Assembly (NCBI RefSeq): GCF_001865245.1
Contig: NZ_MKXB01000192.1
Span: 1 to 49,045, forward strand
DNA: 49,045 nt
Source: Streptomyces sp. CC53
GTDB taxonomy: Bacteria; Actinomycetota; Actinomycetes; Streptomycetales; Streptomycetaceae
Direction: 5' to 3'
The position numbers and the translations under genes were made by a program. The notes below the pieces were generated by a model, which made no database searches, was not told where the DNA came from, and saw only the letters and a program-made list of their open reading frames with translations. Shown piece by piece: positions 22,973-31,207 of this stretch. The first letter of the stretch is position 1; every line of letters starts with the position of its first letter.

Positions 22973-24043
22973 TCATCCTTCAAACGGATTCCCGTCGCCA
23001 GCCGTACGCCTCTCGGGGGACCTCGACCCCTGGGGGCCGGAGGCCGTGGAACCGCGAACGACCAGCTCGGGCATGAAGACGAACTCGCCGTGCGGCGCCG
23101 GGGTGCCGCCGATCTCCTCCAGCAGCGCCCTGACCGCCGCCTGCCCCATGGCCTGCACGGGCTGCCGGATCGTGGTGAGCGGCGGGTCCGTGAAAGCGAT
23201 GAGGGGGGAGTCGTCGAAGCCCACCACAGACACGTCCCGGGGCACGTGCAGCCCCTTCTGCCGGGCGGCCCGGATCGCGCCCAGCGCCATCATGTCGCTG
23301 GCGCACACCACGGCCGTGCAGCCGCGGTCGATGAGCGCCGCCGCCGCTGCCTGCCCGCCTTCGAGCGTGTACAGGGAGTGCTGGACGAGTTCCTCGGTCT
23401 CCTCCGGGGCCAGTCCGAGCCGTTCCTGCATGCCGGCGTGGAACCCCTCGATCTTGCGCAGCACCGGCACGAACCGCTTCGGGCCGACGGCCAGCCCGAT
23501 CCGGCTGTGGCCGAGGGACGCGAGGTGGGTGACGGCCAGCTTCATCGCCGCCCGGTCGTCGGGCGACACGAACGCCGCCTGGACGTGCGGGGAGAAGCCG
23601 TTGATGAGGACGAACGGGACGCCCTTGCCGCGCAGCTGGTCGTAGCGCCGGGTGTCGGCGGTGGTGTCGGCGTGCAGTCCCGACACGAAGATGATCCCGG
23701 CGACCCCGCGGTCCACGAGCATCTCGGTGAGCTCGTCCTCGGTGGAGCCGCCCGGCGTCTGCGTGGCCAGCACCGGGGTGTACCCCTGCCGGGTCAGGGC
23801 CTGGCCGATCACCTGCGCCAGCGCGGGGAAGATCGGGTTCTCCAGCTCGGGGGTGATCAGGCCGACGAGGCCGGCGCTGCGCTGCCGCAGCCGCACGGGC
23901 CGTTCGTAGCCGAGCACGTCCAGTGCGGCCAGCACGGACTGGCGGGTGGCCGAGGCCACGCCGGGCTTGCCGTTGAGCACGCGGCTGACTGTGGCCTCAC
24001 TGACCCCCGCCTGGGCTGCGATGTCGGCGAGCCGCGCGGTCAT
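22973..24043 (-). CDS. malR: LacI-family maltose regulon repressor MalR
   Basis: The 356-residue protein begins with a LacI helix-turn-helix and hinge (MTARLADIAAQAGVSEATVSRVLNGKPG ... VLAALDVLGYERPVRLRQRSAGLVGLI). The two-lobe sugar-binding domain follows (TPELENPIFPALAQVIGQAL; GVAGIIFVSGLHAD; VCASDMMALGAIRAARQ; VSVVGFDDSPLIAFTDPPLTT). It is divergent from malE across a 659-base region with CTTGCAG-type elements and agrees with S. coelicolor MalR/ReiA as I remember it. It should repress malEFG and the amylase genes and be released by a maltodextrin or a derivative. ATG 24043 is the start of the HTH; the longer in-frame extension upstream is arginine-rich and unrelated to LacI proteins. Confidence 0.95.
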   Translation of the reverse strand: MTARLADIAAQAGVSEATVSRVLNGKPGVASATRQSVLAALDVLGYERPVRLRQRSAGLVGLITPELENPIFPALAQVIGQALTRQGYTPVLATQTPGGSTEDELTEMLVDRGVAGIIFVSGLHADTTADTRRYDQLRGKGVPFVLINGFSPHVQAAFVSPDDRAAMKLAVTHLASLGHSRIGLAVGPKRFVPVLRKIEGFHAGMQERLGLAPEETEELVQHSLYTLEGGQAAAAALIDRGCTAVVCASDMMALGAIRAARQKGLHVPRDVSVVGFDDSPLIAFTDPPLTTIRQPVQAMGQAAVRALLEEIGGTPAPHGEFVFMPELVVRGSTASGPQGSRSPERRTAGDGNPFEG

Positions 24044-24430
24044 GGGATGGGACTGTACCGGGCGGGCGTCGGATTGCCCACCACGTGGAGGGCCTCCGGC
24101 GCGAGCGCCGTCCCGCACTCCGTACCCGCCGCCCCTGCGCCTCGGGACGTGCCGTGCTCCGCACGCGGGCCCGCCGCGCGGCGCCCTGAACGGGCGGTTC
24201 GCACCACCGTGACCGTCGCCGGGCGTACATGATCGATGACGCGGCGCGGTGACCCGAGGGCCCGCAGGCGGCGGCGCGGTCCCGGTGCGCCGCACACGGG
24301 CCGGCCCGTGACCGCTGCCCGCGCGGGCGGAGCGGACTGCGGATCGCGGCACGTTCCCCGAGGTGGGACTGGCTGAGGGCACTCGGGCGCGTCGTGCCCA
24401 CCGTTCACGGGCGGCCGGTATGCGACCCTT

Positions 24431-24457
24431 CTGCAAGAGTCGTGCAAAGGCTTGCAG
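24431..24457. promoter_or_regulatory. Upstream MalR-like operator cluster
   Basis: CTGCAAG (24431-24437), GTGCAAAG (24442-24449) and CTTGCAG (24451-24457) lie in tight succession, so 24431-24437 and 24451-24457 form an inverted pair with a 13-base gap. Further GCAAG copies are at 24474-24478 and 24486-24490. They match the core of the MalR element seen near the malE start and before the amylase gene, and could serve malR autoregulation or looping. Confidence 0.5.
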
Positions 24458-24489
24458 AGCCGGACAGCGCGGTGCAAGAGCAGCCGCAA

Positions 24490-24507
24490 GGCTGCCCGCG
24501 GGCAGCC
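24490..24507. repeat. Perfect 18-base palindrome in the malR-malE region
   Basis: GGCTGCCCG followed directly by its reverse complement CGGGCAGCC has no spacer. It overlaps the end of the upstream GCAAG cluster. It may be an operator for another dimeric regulator or a factor-independent pause hairpin; no matching family could be assigned. Confidence 0.4.
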
Positions 24508-24583
24508 AAGGGGCGGCTGCGCCTGGGGTGTCAAGCGATGCGACGGCAACCGTAGGGACACACCGATGTAACGATCCCCGCTC

Positions 24584-24604
24584 CTTGCAGAAATCCTCCG
24601 CAAG
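24584..24604 (+). promoter_or_regulatory. MalR operator at the malE promoter
   Basis: CTTGCAG - 8 bases - CGCAAG forms an inverted repeat that ends just upstream of the likely -35 zone. A candidate -10 is TACGTT (24631-24636) with a weak TTTCGG 17 bases before it. A repressor here would block the malE promoter. The same core occurs before the amylase gene at 36476-36486. Confidence 0.65.
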
Positions 24605-24702
24605 CTCTTTCGGCTCGTTTTCATCCCTGTTACGTTCCTGGCAACCCGGCGCCCCGCGAAGGAGCGGTCTGCAGCAACCCGGGATCGTTCGAAGGAGTTC
24701 AC

Positions 24703-25989
24703 ATGCGGCGTGGCATAGCAGCCACCGCGCTCGTTGCGAGCCTGGCCCTCGCGGCGACGGCGTGCGGCGGCGGAAGTGGCGACGGGGACAAGAAGGCGGC
24801 CGACGGTCCGGTCACCATCACGTGGTGGGACACGTCGGACGCCACGAACGAGGCGCCGACGTACAAGAAGCTGATCGAGAAGTTCGAGGCGGCCCACAAG
24901 GACATCAAGGTCAAGTACCAGAACGTCCCGTTCGCCGAGGCCGAGCAGAAGTACAAGACCGCCGCCCAGGCCGGCAACGCCCCGGAGGTCCTGCGCGCCG
25001 ACGTCGGCTGGACCGCCGGCCTCGCCGAACTCCAGTACCTCGCCCCGCTCGACGGCACCCCCGCCGTCAAGGAGATCGGCTCCTTCAACCCGAGCCTGGT
25101 CGACGGCGCCAAGGTCGACGGCAAGCTCTACGGCGTCCCGCAGGTCACCGATGCCCTCGCCCTCCTATACAACAAGGAGGTCTTCGCGAAGGCCGGCGTC
25201 CAGCCGCCGAAGACCTGGGCCGAGCTGTCCACGGCCGCGAAGACCATCAAGGACAAGACCGGCGTCGACGGCATCTACCGCAACCCGGACAGCTACTTCG
25301 CCCTGCCGTTCCTGTACGGCGAGGGCGGCCTGATGGTCGACACCGACAACAAGAAGATCACCGTCAACGACGAGCGCGGCAAGAAGGCCGTCCAGACCGT
25401 CGTCGACCTGATCAAGAGCGGTGTCGCGGTCAAGCCGGACTACACCGACGGCTACAACAACATGCAGGCCGCCTTCAAGGACGGCAAGGTCGCCATGGTC
25501 GTCAACGGCCCCTGGTCCACGGCCGACGACCTGACCGGCAAGGCGTTCAAGAACAAGGACAACCTCGGTGTCGCCGCCATGCCGGCCGGCTCCTCCGGCG
25601 ACGCGGGCACGCCCACCGGCGGCCACAACCTGGTCGTCTACAACGGTGCCGACGCGGCACGCAAGGACGCGGCCGCGAAGTTCGTCGCGTTCATGACCTC
25701 CGCCGAGTCGCAGGAGGCCGCGTCCCTGGAGACCGGCGTCCTCCCGACCCGTGACGACGCCTACACCGTCAAGGTCGTCGCCGACCCGATCCGCGCCGCC
25801 TTCAAGAACGTGCTCGCCGACTCCACCCCGCGTCCCGCGGTCGCCGGCGTGAGCGACATGTTCGCCGAGTGGACCAAGCAGTACGTCGAAATCCTCAAGG
25901 GCAACGCCTCCGTCGAGGAGGGCCTCGACGCCACCGCCGAGAAGTGGAAGACCAACATCAACTCCCTCAAGGAGTACTCGGTCGAGTAA
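24703..25989 (+). CDS. malE: Maltose/maltodextrin ABC transporter substrate-binding lipoprotein MalE
   Basis: The 428-residue protein has a lipoprotein signal peptide (MRRGIAATALVASLALAATAC, lipidated Cys in A-T-A-C) and a type I sugar-binding fold. Its motifs include TITWWDTSDATNEAP, the central VNGPWSTAD, and the C-terminal half with TGVLPTRDDAY. It would capture maltose and maltodextrins released by the secreted amylase and pullulanase and deliver them to MalFG. ATG 24703 follows GAAGGAG. It is first in the malEFG-alpha-glucosidase transcript and is followed by a strong hairpin before malF, which should keep its expression above that of the permeases. No ATPase gene lies in the cluster; in Streptomyces the shared ATPase MsiK serves this role. 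Confidence 0.95.
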   Translation: MRRGIAATALVASLALAATACGGGSGDGDKKAADGPVTITWWDTSDATNEAPTYKKLIEKFEAAHKDIKVKYQNVPFAEAEQKYKTAAQAGNAPEVLRADVGWTAGLAELQYLAPLDGTPAVKEIGSFNPSLVDGAKVDGKLYGVPQVTDALALLYNKEVFAKAGVQPPKTWAELSTAAKTIKDKTGVDGIYRNPDSYFALPFLYGEGGLMVDTDNKKITVNDERGKKAVQTVVDLIKSGVAVKPDYTDGYNNMQAAFKDGKVAMVVNGPWSTADDLTGKAFKNKDNLGVAAMPAGSSGDAGTPTGGHNLVVYNGADAARKDAAAKFVAFMTSAESQEAASLETGVLPTRDDAYTVKVVADPIRAAFKNVLADSTPRPAVAGVSDMFAEWTKQYVEILKGNASVEEGLDATAEKWKTNINSLKEYSVE

Positions 25990-25998
25990 GCCCCCTTC

Positions 25999-26042
25999 GG
26001 CCCGGACCGGCAGCCTCCCCGACAGGGGCGCCGGTCCGGGCC
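25999..26042 (+). other. Intercistronic hairpin between malE and malF
   Basis: A 13-bp perfect stem (25999-26011 with 26030-26042) has an 18-base loop containing a smaller CCCC/GGGG stem. It lies 10 bases after the malE stop and 41 before the malF start. It may protect malE mRNA from 3' decay or partly terminate, giving excess binding protein over permease. Confidence 0.7.
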
Positions 26043-26083
26043 GGACCCGTAGCCACTGAGGGACCCGAGGGAAAAGAACGCCC

Positions 26084-27070
26084 ATGAACACAGCCACCGC
26101 AGACCCCGCCAAGGCCCAGCGGCCTGCCCGGGCCGGGCTGCTCACGCGCATGAAGCGCTCCTTCGACCGGCACTGGTACGCCTGGGCCATGGTGCTGCCG
26201 GTGGTCCTGGTCATCGGCGTGCTCGTCGCGTACCCCCTGGGCCGGGGGGTCTACCTGTCGTTCACCGACGCCAACGAGCTCAACGTCGCCAAGCAACTCG
26301 GTGCCGCCGAGATCCCCGCCACCTACCAGTTCGTCGGCTTCGACAACTACTGGCGGGTGCTGTCGGGCGCCGACGGCGAGTTCTACCCCAAGCTGTGGTG
26401 GACCGTGGTGTGGACCGCGTCCTGCGTGTTCTTCCACTACACCATCGGCCTCGGCCTCGCCCTGCTGCTCAACCGCAAGGTCAAGGGCCGCTCCCTCTAC
26501 CGGGTGCTGCTCATCCTGCCGTGGGCCGTGCCCGCGTTCGTCGCCACCTACATCTGGCGCATGATGTACAACTCCGAGTCCGGTGTCTTCAACGCCGTGC
26601 TCGGCTCGCTCGGTTTCGGCCCCGTCGACTGGCTCGGCGACACCTTCATGCAGAAGGTCGCCGTCATCGGCGTCAACGTCTGGCTCGGCGTGCCCTTCAT
26701 GATGGTCGCCGTCCTCGGCGGCCTCCAGTCCATCTCCAGCGAGCAGTACGAGGCCGCCGAGATGGACGGGGCCAGCGCCTGGCAGCGCTTCCGCCACGTC
26801 ACCCTGCCGGGGCTGCGCCCGGTCAGCGCCACGGTGATCCTGCTCGGCACCATCTGGACGTTCAACATGTTCCCGATCATCTACCTGATGCTCGGGGAGG
26901 CCAACGCCCTGCACAGCGAGATCCTCGTGACGTACGCCTACCGGCTGGCCTTCGGGTCGGTGCGCGACTACGCCGGCGCCGCGACCTACGGGATCATCAT
27001 CCTCTCCATGCTCCTCGTCTTCGCCGCCTTCTACCGGCGCATGCTCAACCGTCAGGAGACCGCCCGATGA
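26084..27070 (+). CDS. malF: Maltose/maltodextrin ABC transporter permease MalF
   Basis: The 328-residue integral membrane protein starts with a cytoplasmic tail and a first helix (WAMVLPVVLVIGVLVAYPLG). It has about six transmembrane segments and the EAA loop EAAEMDGASAWQRFRHVTLPGL that docks the ATPase. ATG 26084 follows GAGGGAAAAG. Its TGA overlaps the ATG of malG (ATGA), so the two permeases are made in equal amounts. It works with MalE and MalG; the ATPase is encoded elsewhere. Confidence 0.95.
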   Translation: MNTATADPAKAQRPARAGLLTRMKRSFDRHWYAWAMVLPVVLVIGVLVAYPLGRGVYLSFTDANELNVAKQLGAAEIPATYQFVGFDNYWRVLSGADGEFYPKLWWTVVWTASCVFFHYTIGLGLALLLNRKVKGRSLYRVLLILPWAVPAFVATYIWRMMYNSESGVFNAVLGSLGFGPVDWLGDTFMQKVAVIGVNVWLGVPFMMVAVLGGLQSISSEQYEAAEMDGASAWQRFRHVTLPGLRPVSATVILLGTIWTFNMFPIIYLMLGEANALHSEILVTYAYRLAFGSVRDYAGAATYGIIILSMLLVFAAFYRRMLNRQETAR

Positions 27071-27987
27071 GCACGGTCACCGCTCCCCGGAACAAGCCCG
27101 CCGGCGCGGCACCCGCCCACGCCGCCCCCGGCACCCGCAAGGCCCGCAAGGTCCGGGGCCGCGAGGAGCGCTCCCCGCTGGCGTCCCTCGGCCTGCACGC
27201 CGCGCTCGTCACGGCGAGCGTCGTCGCGGTCTTCCCGATCGTCTACATGGTCTTCATCTCGCTGCGCGGGCGCAGCGGCTGGACCAAGCCGACCAGCGCC
27301 GAGGGCGGCCTGGAGATCAGCAACTACGCGTACGTCCTCACGGAGACCGAGTTCCCCCGCTGGTTCGCCAACTCCGTCCTCGTGGCCGCCGGCACCACCC
27401 TGGTCGGCGTGTTCGTCGCCGCCTCCACCGGGTATGCCATCTCCCGGATGCGTTTCCCCGGCCACAGGTCGCTGATGTGGGTGCTGCTCATCACCCAGAT
27501 GTTCCCGGTGGCGGTGCTCATCGTCGCCCTCTACAACATCCTCGGCGGCCTCGGCCTGCTCGACTCGTACCTCGGCCTCATCCTCACGTACTGCTCGGTC
27601 TCCGTGCCGTTCTGCGCGTGGATGATGAAGGGCTACTTCGACACGATCCCGCACGAGATCGACGAGGCGGGCCGCGTCGACGGGCTCACCCCCTTCGGCA
27701 CCTTCTACCGGCTGATCCTGCCGCTGGCCAAGCCCGGCCTGGCGGTCACCGCGTTCTACTCCTTCCTCACCGCGTGGGGCGAGGTCGCCTTCGCCCGCGC
27801 CTTCCTGTCCAGCGACTCGATGCTCACCCTCTCCGTCGGCCTCCAGAGCTTCATCGGCCAGCACAAGGCGGAGTGGGGCTACCTCACCGCCTGCGCGGTG
27901 ATCATCACGGTCCCCGCGGGCCTGGTGTTCCTCCTGGTCCAGCGGAACCTCGTCGCCGGCCTCACCGCGGGCGGCACGAAGGGCTGA
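27067..27987 (+). CDS. malG: Maltose/maltodextrin ABC transporter permease MalG
   Basis: The 306-residue protein has a long basic N-terminal tail (KARKVRGREERS). Six transmembrane helices follow, with the EAA loop EIDEAGRVDGLTPFGTFYRLILPLAKPG and the short C-terminal tail typical of MalG. The start overlaps the malF stop. The stop codon lies inside the loop of an 8-bp perfect hairpin (27977-27996). Confidence 0.95.
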   Translation: MSTVTAPRNKPAGAAPAHAAPGTRKARKVRGREERSPLASLGLHAALVTASVVAVFPIVYMVFISLRGRSGWTKPTSAEGGLEISNYAYVLTETEFPRWFANSVLVAAGTTLVGVFVAASTGYAISRMRFPGHRSLMWVLLITQMFPVAVLIVALYNILGGLGLLDSYLGLILTYCSVSVPFCAWMMKGYFDTIPHEIDEAGRVDGLTPFGTFYRLILPLAKPGLAVTAFYSFLTAWGEVAFARAFLSSDSMLTLSVGLQSFIGQHKAEWGYLTACAVIITVPAGLVFLLVQRNLVAGLTAGGTKG

Positions 27988-27996
27988 CGCCCTTCG
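27977..27996 (+). other. Hairpin spanning the malG stop codon
   Basis: CGAAGGGC (27977-27984) pairs perfectly with GCCCTTCG (27989-27996) around a 4-base loop that starts with the malG TGA. A further GGCCCG/CGGGCC pairing lies at 28007-28028. It may reduce read-through into the glucosidase gene or stabilise the malEFG mRNA end. Confidence 0.55.
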
Positions 27997-28135
27997 GACC
28001 CCCGCAGGCCCGTGACGCCGTGCGGGCCCCGGCGCCCCGGCGCCCGGACCCCACGCGCCCACGGCGGCGGTGCCGAACCGGCCTGTCCCCGGCTCGGCAC
28101 CGCCCCTCCATCCCCTAATCCACATCAGGGAAGAC

Positions 28136-29806
28136 ATGACCCAGCACCTTGCCGCCGCCCCCGCCGCCCCGACCACCGGCACGGACACCGGCTGGTGGAG
28201 AGACGCGGTGATCTACCAGGTGTACCCGCGCAGCTTCGCCGACGGCAACGGCGACGGCATGGGCGACCTGGAAGGCATCCGCAGCCGCCTCCCGTACCTG
28301 CGGGACCTCGGCGTCGACGCCGTGTGGCTCAGCCCGTTCTACGCCTCGCCGCAGGCCGACGCGGGCTACGACGTCGCCGACTACCGCGCCATCGACCCGA
28401 TGTTCGGCACCCTGCTCGACGCCGACGCCCTCGTCCGCGAGGCCCACGCACTGGGCCTGCGGATCATCGTCGACCTGGTGCCCAACCACTCCTCGGACCA
28501 GCACGAGTGGTTCCAGCGCGCACTGAAGGAGGGCCCCGGCTCCCCGCTGCGCGACCGCTACCACTTCCGCCCCGGCAAGGGCACCGACGGCGAACTCCCG
28601 CCCAACGACTGGGAGTCCATCTTCGGCGGCCCCGCCTGGACCCGCATCACCGAGCTCGACGGCACCCCCGGCGAGTGGTACCTCCACCTCTTCGCCCCGG
28701 AGCAGCCCGACTTCAACTGGGAGCACCCCGCCGTACGGGACGAGTTCCGCTCCATCCTGCGCTTCTGGCTCGACATGGGCGTGGACGGCTTCCGCGTCGA
28801 TGTCGCCCACGGCCTCATCAAGGCGGACGGGCTGCCCGACATCGGCGGCCACGACCAGCTGAAGCTCCTCGGCAACGACGTCATGCCGTTCTTCGACCAG
28901 GACGGCGTCCACGAGATCTACCGCAGCTGGCGCCAGGTGCTGTCCGAGTACGACGGCGAGCGCATCCTCGTCGCCGAGGCGTGGACCCCGACCGTCGAGC
29001 GCACCGCCAACTACGTGCGCGCCGACGAGATGCACCAGGCGTTCAACTTCCAGTACCTCGGCACCCACTGGAACGCCGCGGAGCTCCGCAAGGTCATCGA
29101 CGCCTCCCTCGCCGCGATGGCCCCGGTCGCCGCCCCCACCACCTGGGTGCTGTCGAACCACGACGTGACCCGCCACGCCACCCGGTTCGCCAACCCGGCG
29201 GGCCTCGGCACGCAGCTGCGCGAGGCCGGCGACCGCGAGCTGGGCCTGCGCCGCGCCCGCGCCGCCACCCTGCTGATGCTGGCCCTGCCCGGCTCGGCGT
29301 ACGTCTACCAGGGCGAGGAGCTCGGCCTGCCGGACGTCACCGACCTGCCCGACGAGGTGCGCCAGGACCCGTCGTTCTTCCGCGCCAGCGGACAGGACGG
29401 CTTCCGCGACGGCTGCCGCGTGCCGATCCCCTGGACCGTGGAGGGCTCGTCGTACGGCTTCGGCTCCGGCGGCAGCTGGCTCCCCCAGCCCGCCACCTGG
29501 GGCGCCCTGTCGGTCGAGGCCCAGACGGGCGTGGCCGGCTCCACCCTGGAGCTGTACCGCACGGCCCTGCGCATCCGCCGCGAGCAGCCCGACCTCGGCG
29601 CGGGCGAGTCGGTGCAGTGGCTGGACGCCGAGGACGGCGTCCTGGCGTTCCGCCGGGGCGGCTTCGTCTGCACGGCCAACACCACCTCCGAGCCGGTCCG
29701 CGTCGCCGTCCCCGGCCGCATGCTGCTCGCCAACGAGCAGGTCCGCACGAGCGTCGACGGCACGGCCGAGCTGCCCGCCGACACCACGGTCTGGTGGGCG
29801 GTGTGA
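28136..29806 (+). CDS. aglA: GH13 alpha-glucosidase (cytoplasmic maltodextrin hydrolase)
   Basis: The 556-residue enzyme has no signal peptide and starts WWRDAVIYQVYPRSFADGNGDGMGDLEGI, the usual opening of GH13 oligo-alpha-glucosidases. Catalytic residues can be placed: nucleophile Asp222 in GFRVDVAHG, acid/base Glu281 in ILVAEAW and Asp343 in LSNHDVTRH. The first conserved region is DLVPNHSSD. It would hydrolyse imported maltose and maltodextrins to glucose. ATG 28136 follows AGGGAAG. A longer frame upstream is out of family. It lies 148 bases after malG and is coupled by GTGA overlap to the second LacI gene. A GH13 glucosidase at this position is also the S. coelicolor arrangement as I remember it. 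Confidence 0.92.
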   Translation: MTQHLAAAPAAPTTGTDTGWWRDAVIYQVYPRSFADGNGDGMGDLEGIRSRLPYLRDLGVDAVWLSPFYASPQADAGYDVADYRAIDPMFGTLLDADALVREAHALGLRIIVDLVPNHSSDQHEWFQRALKEGPGSPLRDRYHFRPGKGTDGELPPNDWESIFGGPAWTRITELDGTPGEWYLHLFAPEQPDFNWEHPAVRDEFRSILRFWLDMGVDGFRVDVAHGLIKADGLPDIGGHDQLKLLGNDVMPFFDQDGVHEIYRSWRQVLSEYDGERILVAEAWTPTVERTANYVRADEMHQAFNFQYLGTHWNAAELRKVIDASLAAMAPVAAPTTWVLSNHDVTRHATRFANPAGLGTQLREAGDRELGLRRARAATLLMLALPGSAYVYQGEELGLPDVTDLPDEVRQDPSFFRASGQDGFRDGCRVPIPWTVEGSSYGFGSGGSWLPQPATWGALSVEAQTGVAGSTLELYRTALRIRREQPDLGAGESVQWLDAEDGVLAFRRGGFVCTANTTSEPVRVAVPGRMLLANEQVRTSVDGTAELPADTTVWWAV

Positions 29807-30867
29807 CCCTCCAGCAGGCGGTGCCGTCACCGCGGGGCGACCTGGCCGCAGGCGCCCCGCGGCTGGCGGACATCGCCGCACAGGCCGGGGTGAGCGAGGC
29901 GACGGTCAGCCGGGTGCTGAACGGCAAGGCGGGCGTGGCGGCGGCGACCCGCCACCGGGTGCTGGCCGCGCTCGACCTGCTCGGCTACGAGCGCCCCGTA
30001 CGGCTGCGCCAGCGCAGCGCGGGCCTCGTCGGTCTGGTCATCCCGGAGCTCACCAACCCCATCTTCCCGGCGTTCGCCCAGGTCATCGAGCAGACCCTGG
30101 CCGGCCACGGCTACACCCCGGTCCTGTGCACCCAGATGCCGGGCGGCGCGACCGAGGACGAGCTCGTCGAGCAGCTGGAGGAGCGGGGCGTCACCGGCAT
30201 CGTCTTCCTGTCCGGCCTGCACGCCGACGCGACCGCGGACCCGTCGCGCTACGAGCGGCTGGCGTCGCGGGGCGTGCCGTACGTCCTCATCAACGGCTAC
30301 AACGACCGCATCGACGCCCCCTTCGTGTCCCCGGACGACCGGGCCGCCGCCCGCATGGCGGTCGGTCACCTCGCCGACCTCGGCCACGAGCGGATCGGAC
30401 TCGCGATCGGCCCGACCCGCTACGTCCCGTCCCGCCGCAAGGCGGAGGGCTTCGTGTCGGCGCTGCACCGCACCCTGGACGTGCCGCGCGAGGAGGGCGC
30501 GGCGTACATCCAGTCCACGCTGTTCGGCGTGGAGGGCGGTTACGCGGCGGCCGGCACTCTGCTCGACCAGGGCTGCACGGCCATCATCTGCGGCAGCGAC
30601 CTGATGGCCCTGGGCGCGGTCCGCGCGGTCCGGGCACGGGGCCTGGACGTGCCGCGGGACGTGTCCGTCGTCGGCTTCGACGACTCGCCGCTCATCCCCT
30701 TCACCGACCCGCCGCTGACGACGGTCCGGCAGCCGGTGCGGGCGATGGCGACGGCGGCGGTCGACGCCCTGCTGGAAGAGATCGACGGCAACCCGGTGCA
30801 GCGCACCGAGTACGTCTTCCAGCCGGAACTGGTCGTCCGCGGCTCCACGGCGGCCCCGCCGCGGTAG
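29803..30867 (+). CDS. Second LacI-family regulator, MalR paralogue
   Basis: The 354-residue protein from GTG 29803 overlaps the glucosidase stop (GTGA); GTG 29821 is a second possible start. Its DNA-binding domain (RLADIAAQAGVSEATVSRVLNGKAG ... VLAALDLLGYERPVRLRQRSAGLVGLV) differs from MalR at only a few of about 60 positions, and the recognition helix is identical, so both should bind the same operators. The sugar-binding lobes are more divergent but keep VSGLHAD, SPDDRAA, SDLMALGAVRA and VSVVGFDDSPLIPFTDPPLTT. Location inside the malEFG-aglA transcript means it would be made only when the operon is on. That fits a feedback repressor or one that responds to a different sugar (inference). 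Confidence 0.92.
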   Translation: MTLQQAVPSPRGDLAAGAPRLADIAAQAGVSEATVSRVLNGKAGVAAATRHRVLAALDLLGYERPVRLRQRSAGLVGLVIPELTNPIFPAFAQVIEQTLAGHGYTPVLCTQMPGGATEDELVEQLEERGVTGIVFLSGLHADATADPSRYERLASRGVPYVLINGYNDRIDAPFVSPDDRAAARMAVGHLADLGHERIGLAIGPTRYVPSRRKAEGFVSALHRTLDVPREEGAAYIQSTLFGVEGGYAAAGTLLDQGCTAIICGSDLMALGAVRAVRARGLDVPRDVSVVGFDDSPLIPFTDPPLTTVRQPVRAMATAAVDALLEEIDGNPVQRTEYVFQPELVVRGSTAAPPR

Positions 30868-31207
30868 CCGCTCCTGCGGCCGGGTCCCCCGGCCCCGCGA
30901 CGCCCCCGCCCTTCCCGGACGGGGGCGTCGCCGCCTCGCCCGCCTGGTGCCCGTGTGCCCGCTGCCCTGCGGGGGCGCGCAGCTCGGGTGCGGGCGGTCG
31001 CACGGGGACCCGACGGCACGCCGGACCGCTCCGCCGCCGGACCGGGACCCGCAGCCCCGCGGGCCCTGCGGCGGATGGCGCAGCGCCCTCACCTCATCGG
31101 GCGCTGCTGCCCCGGCCCGCCGCCGCGTCGCTGTGCGCGCCCCCACGGCCGCGCCCAGCGTGGAGAGGCAGGCCGGGACCTGCCCGGCCCCTACCGACGA
31201 GGTCTCC
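30868..31207. other. 340-base spacer with terminator
   Basis: There is no credible gene here. The first 65 bases hold the mal cluster terminator. The rest is GC-rich sequence without recognisable elements up to GAGG before the membrane glycosyltransferase start. Confidence 0.6.
30898..30930 (+). terminator. Terminator of the mal operon
   Basis: An 11-bp perfect stem (CGACGCCCCCG, 30898-30908, with 30920-30930) has an 11-base loop, 31 bases after the second LacI stop. Confidence 0.75.

Larger units (their letters stand above)
24044..24702. other. Divergent malR-malE control region
   Basis: This 659-base segment has no gene. Its right half holds scattered GCAAG/CTTGCAG motifs (24431-24437, 24442-24449, 24451-24457, 24472-24478, 24485-24490), a perfect 18-base palindrome at 24490-24507 and the main operator at 24584-24604. 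Its left half next to malR is GC-rich and shows no obvious motif. Confidence 0.7.

Noticed and set aside
24044..24436. N-terminal extension of MalR in the same frame
   Set aside because: The extension is arginine-rich and unlike LacI proteins, which begin at the helix-turn-helix; ATG 24043 fits.
25165..26214. Minus-strand frame of 349 codons across malE-malF
   Set aside because: It is antisense shadow of malE with no recognisable domain.
28012..29802. Long in-frame extension of the second LacI regulator through the glucosidase gene
   Set aside because: It is read in a shifted frame of the alpha-glucosidase gene; the regulator begins at the GTGA overlap.
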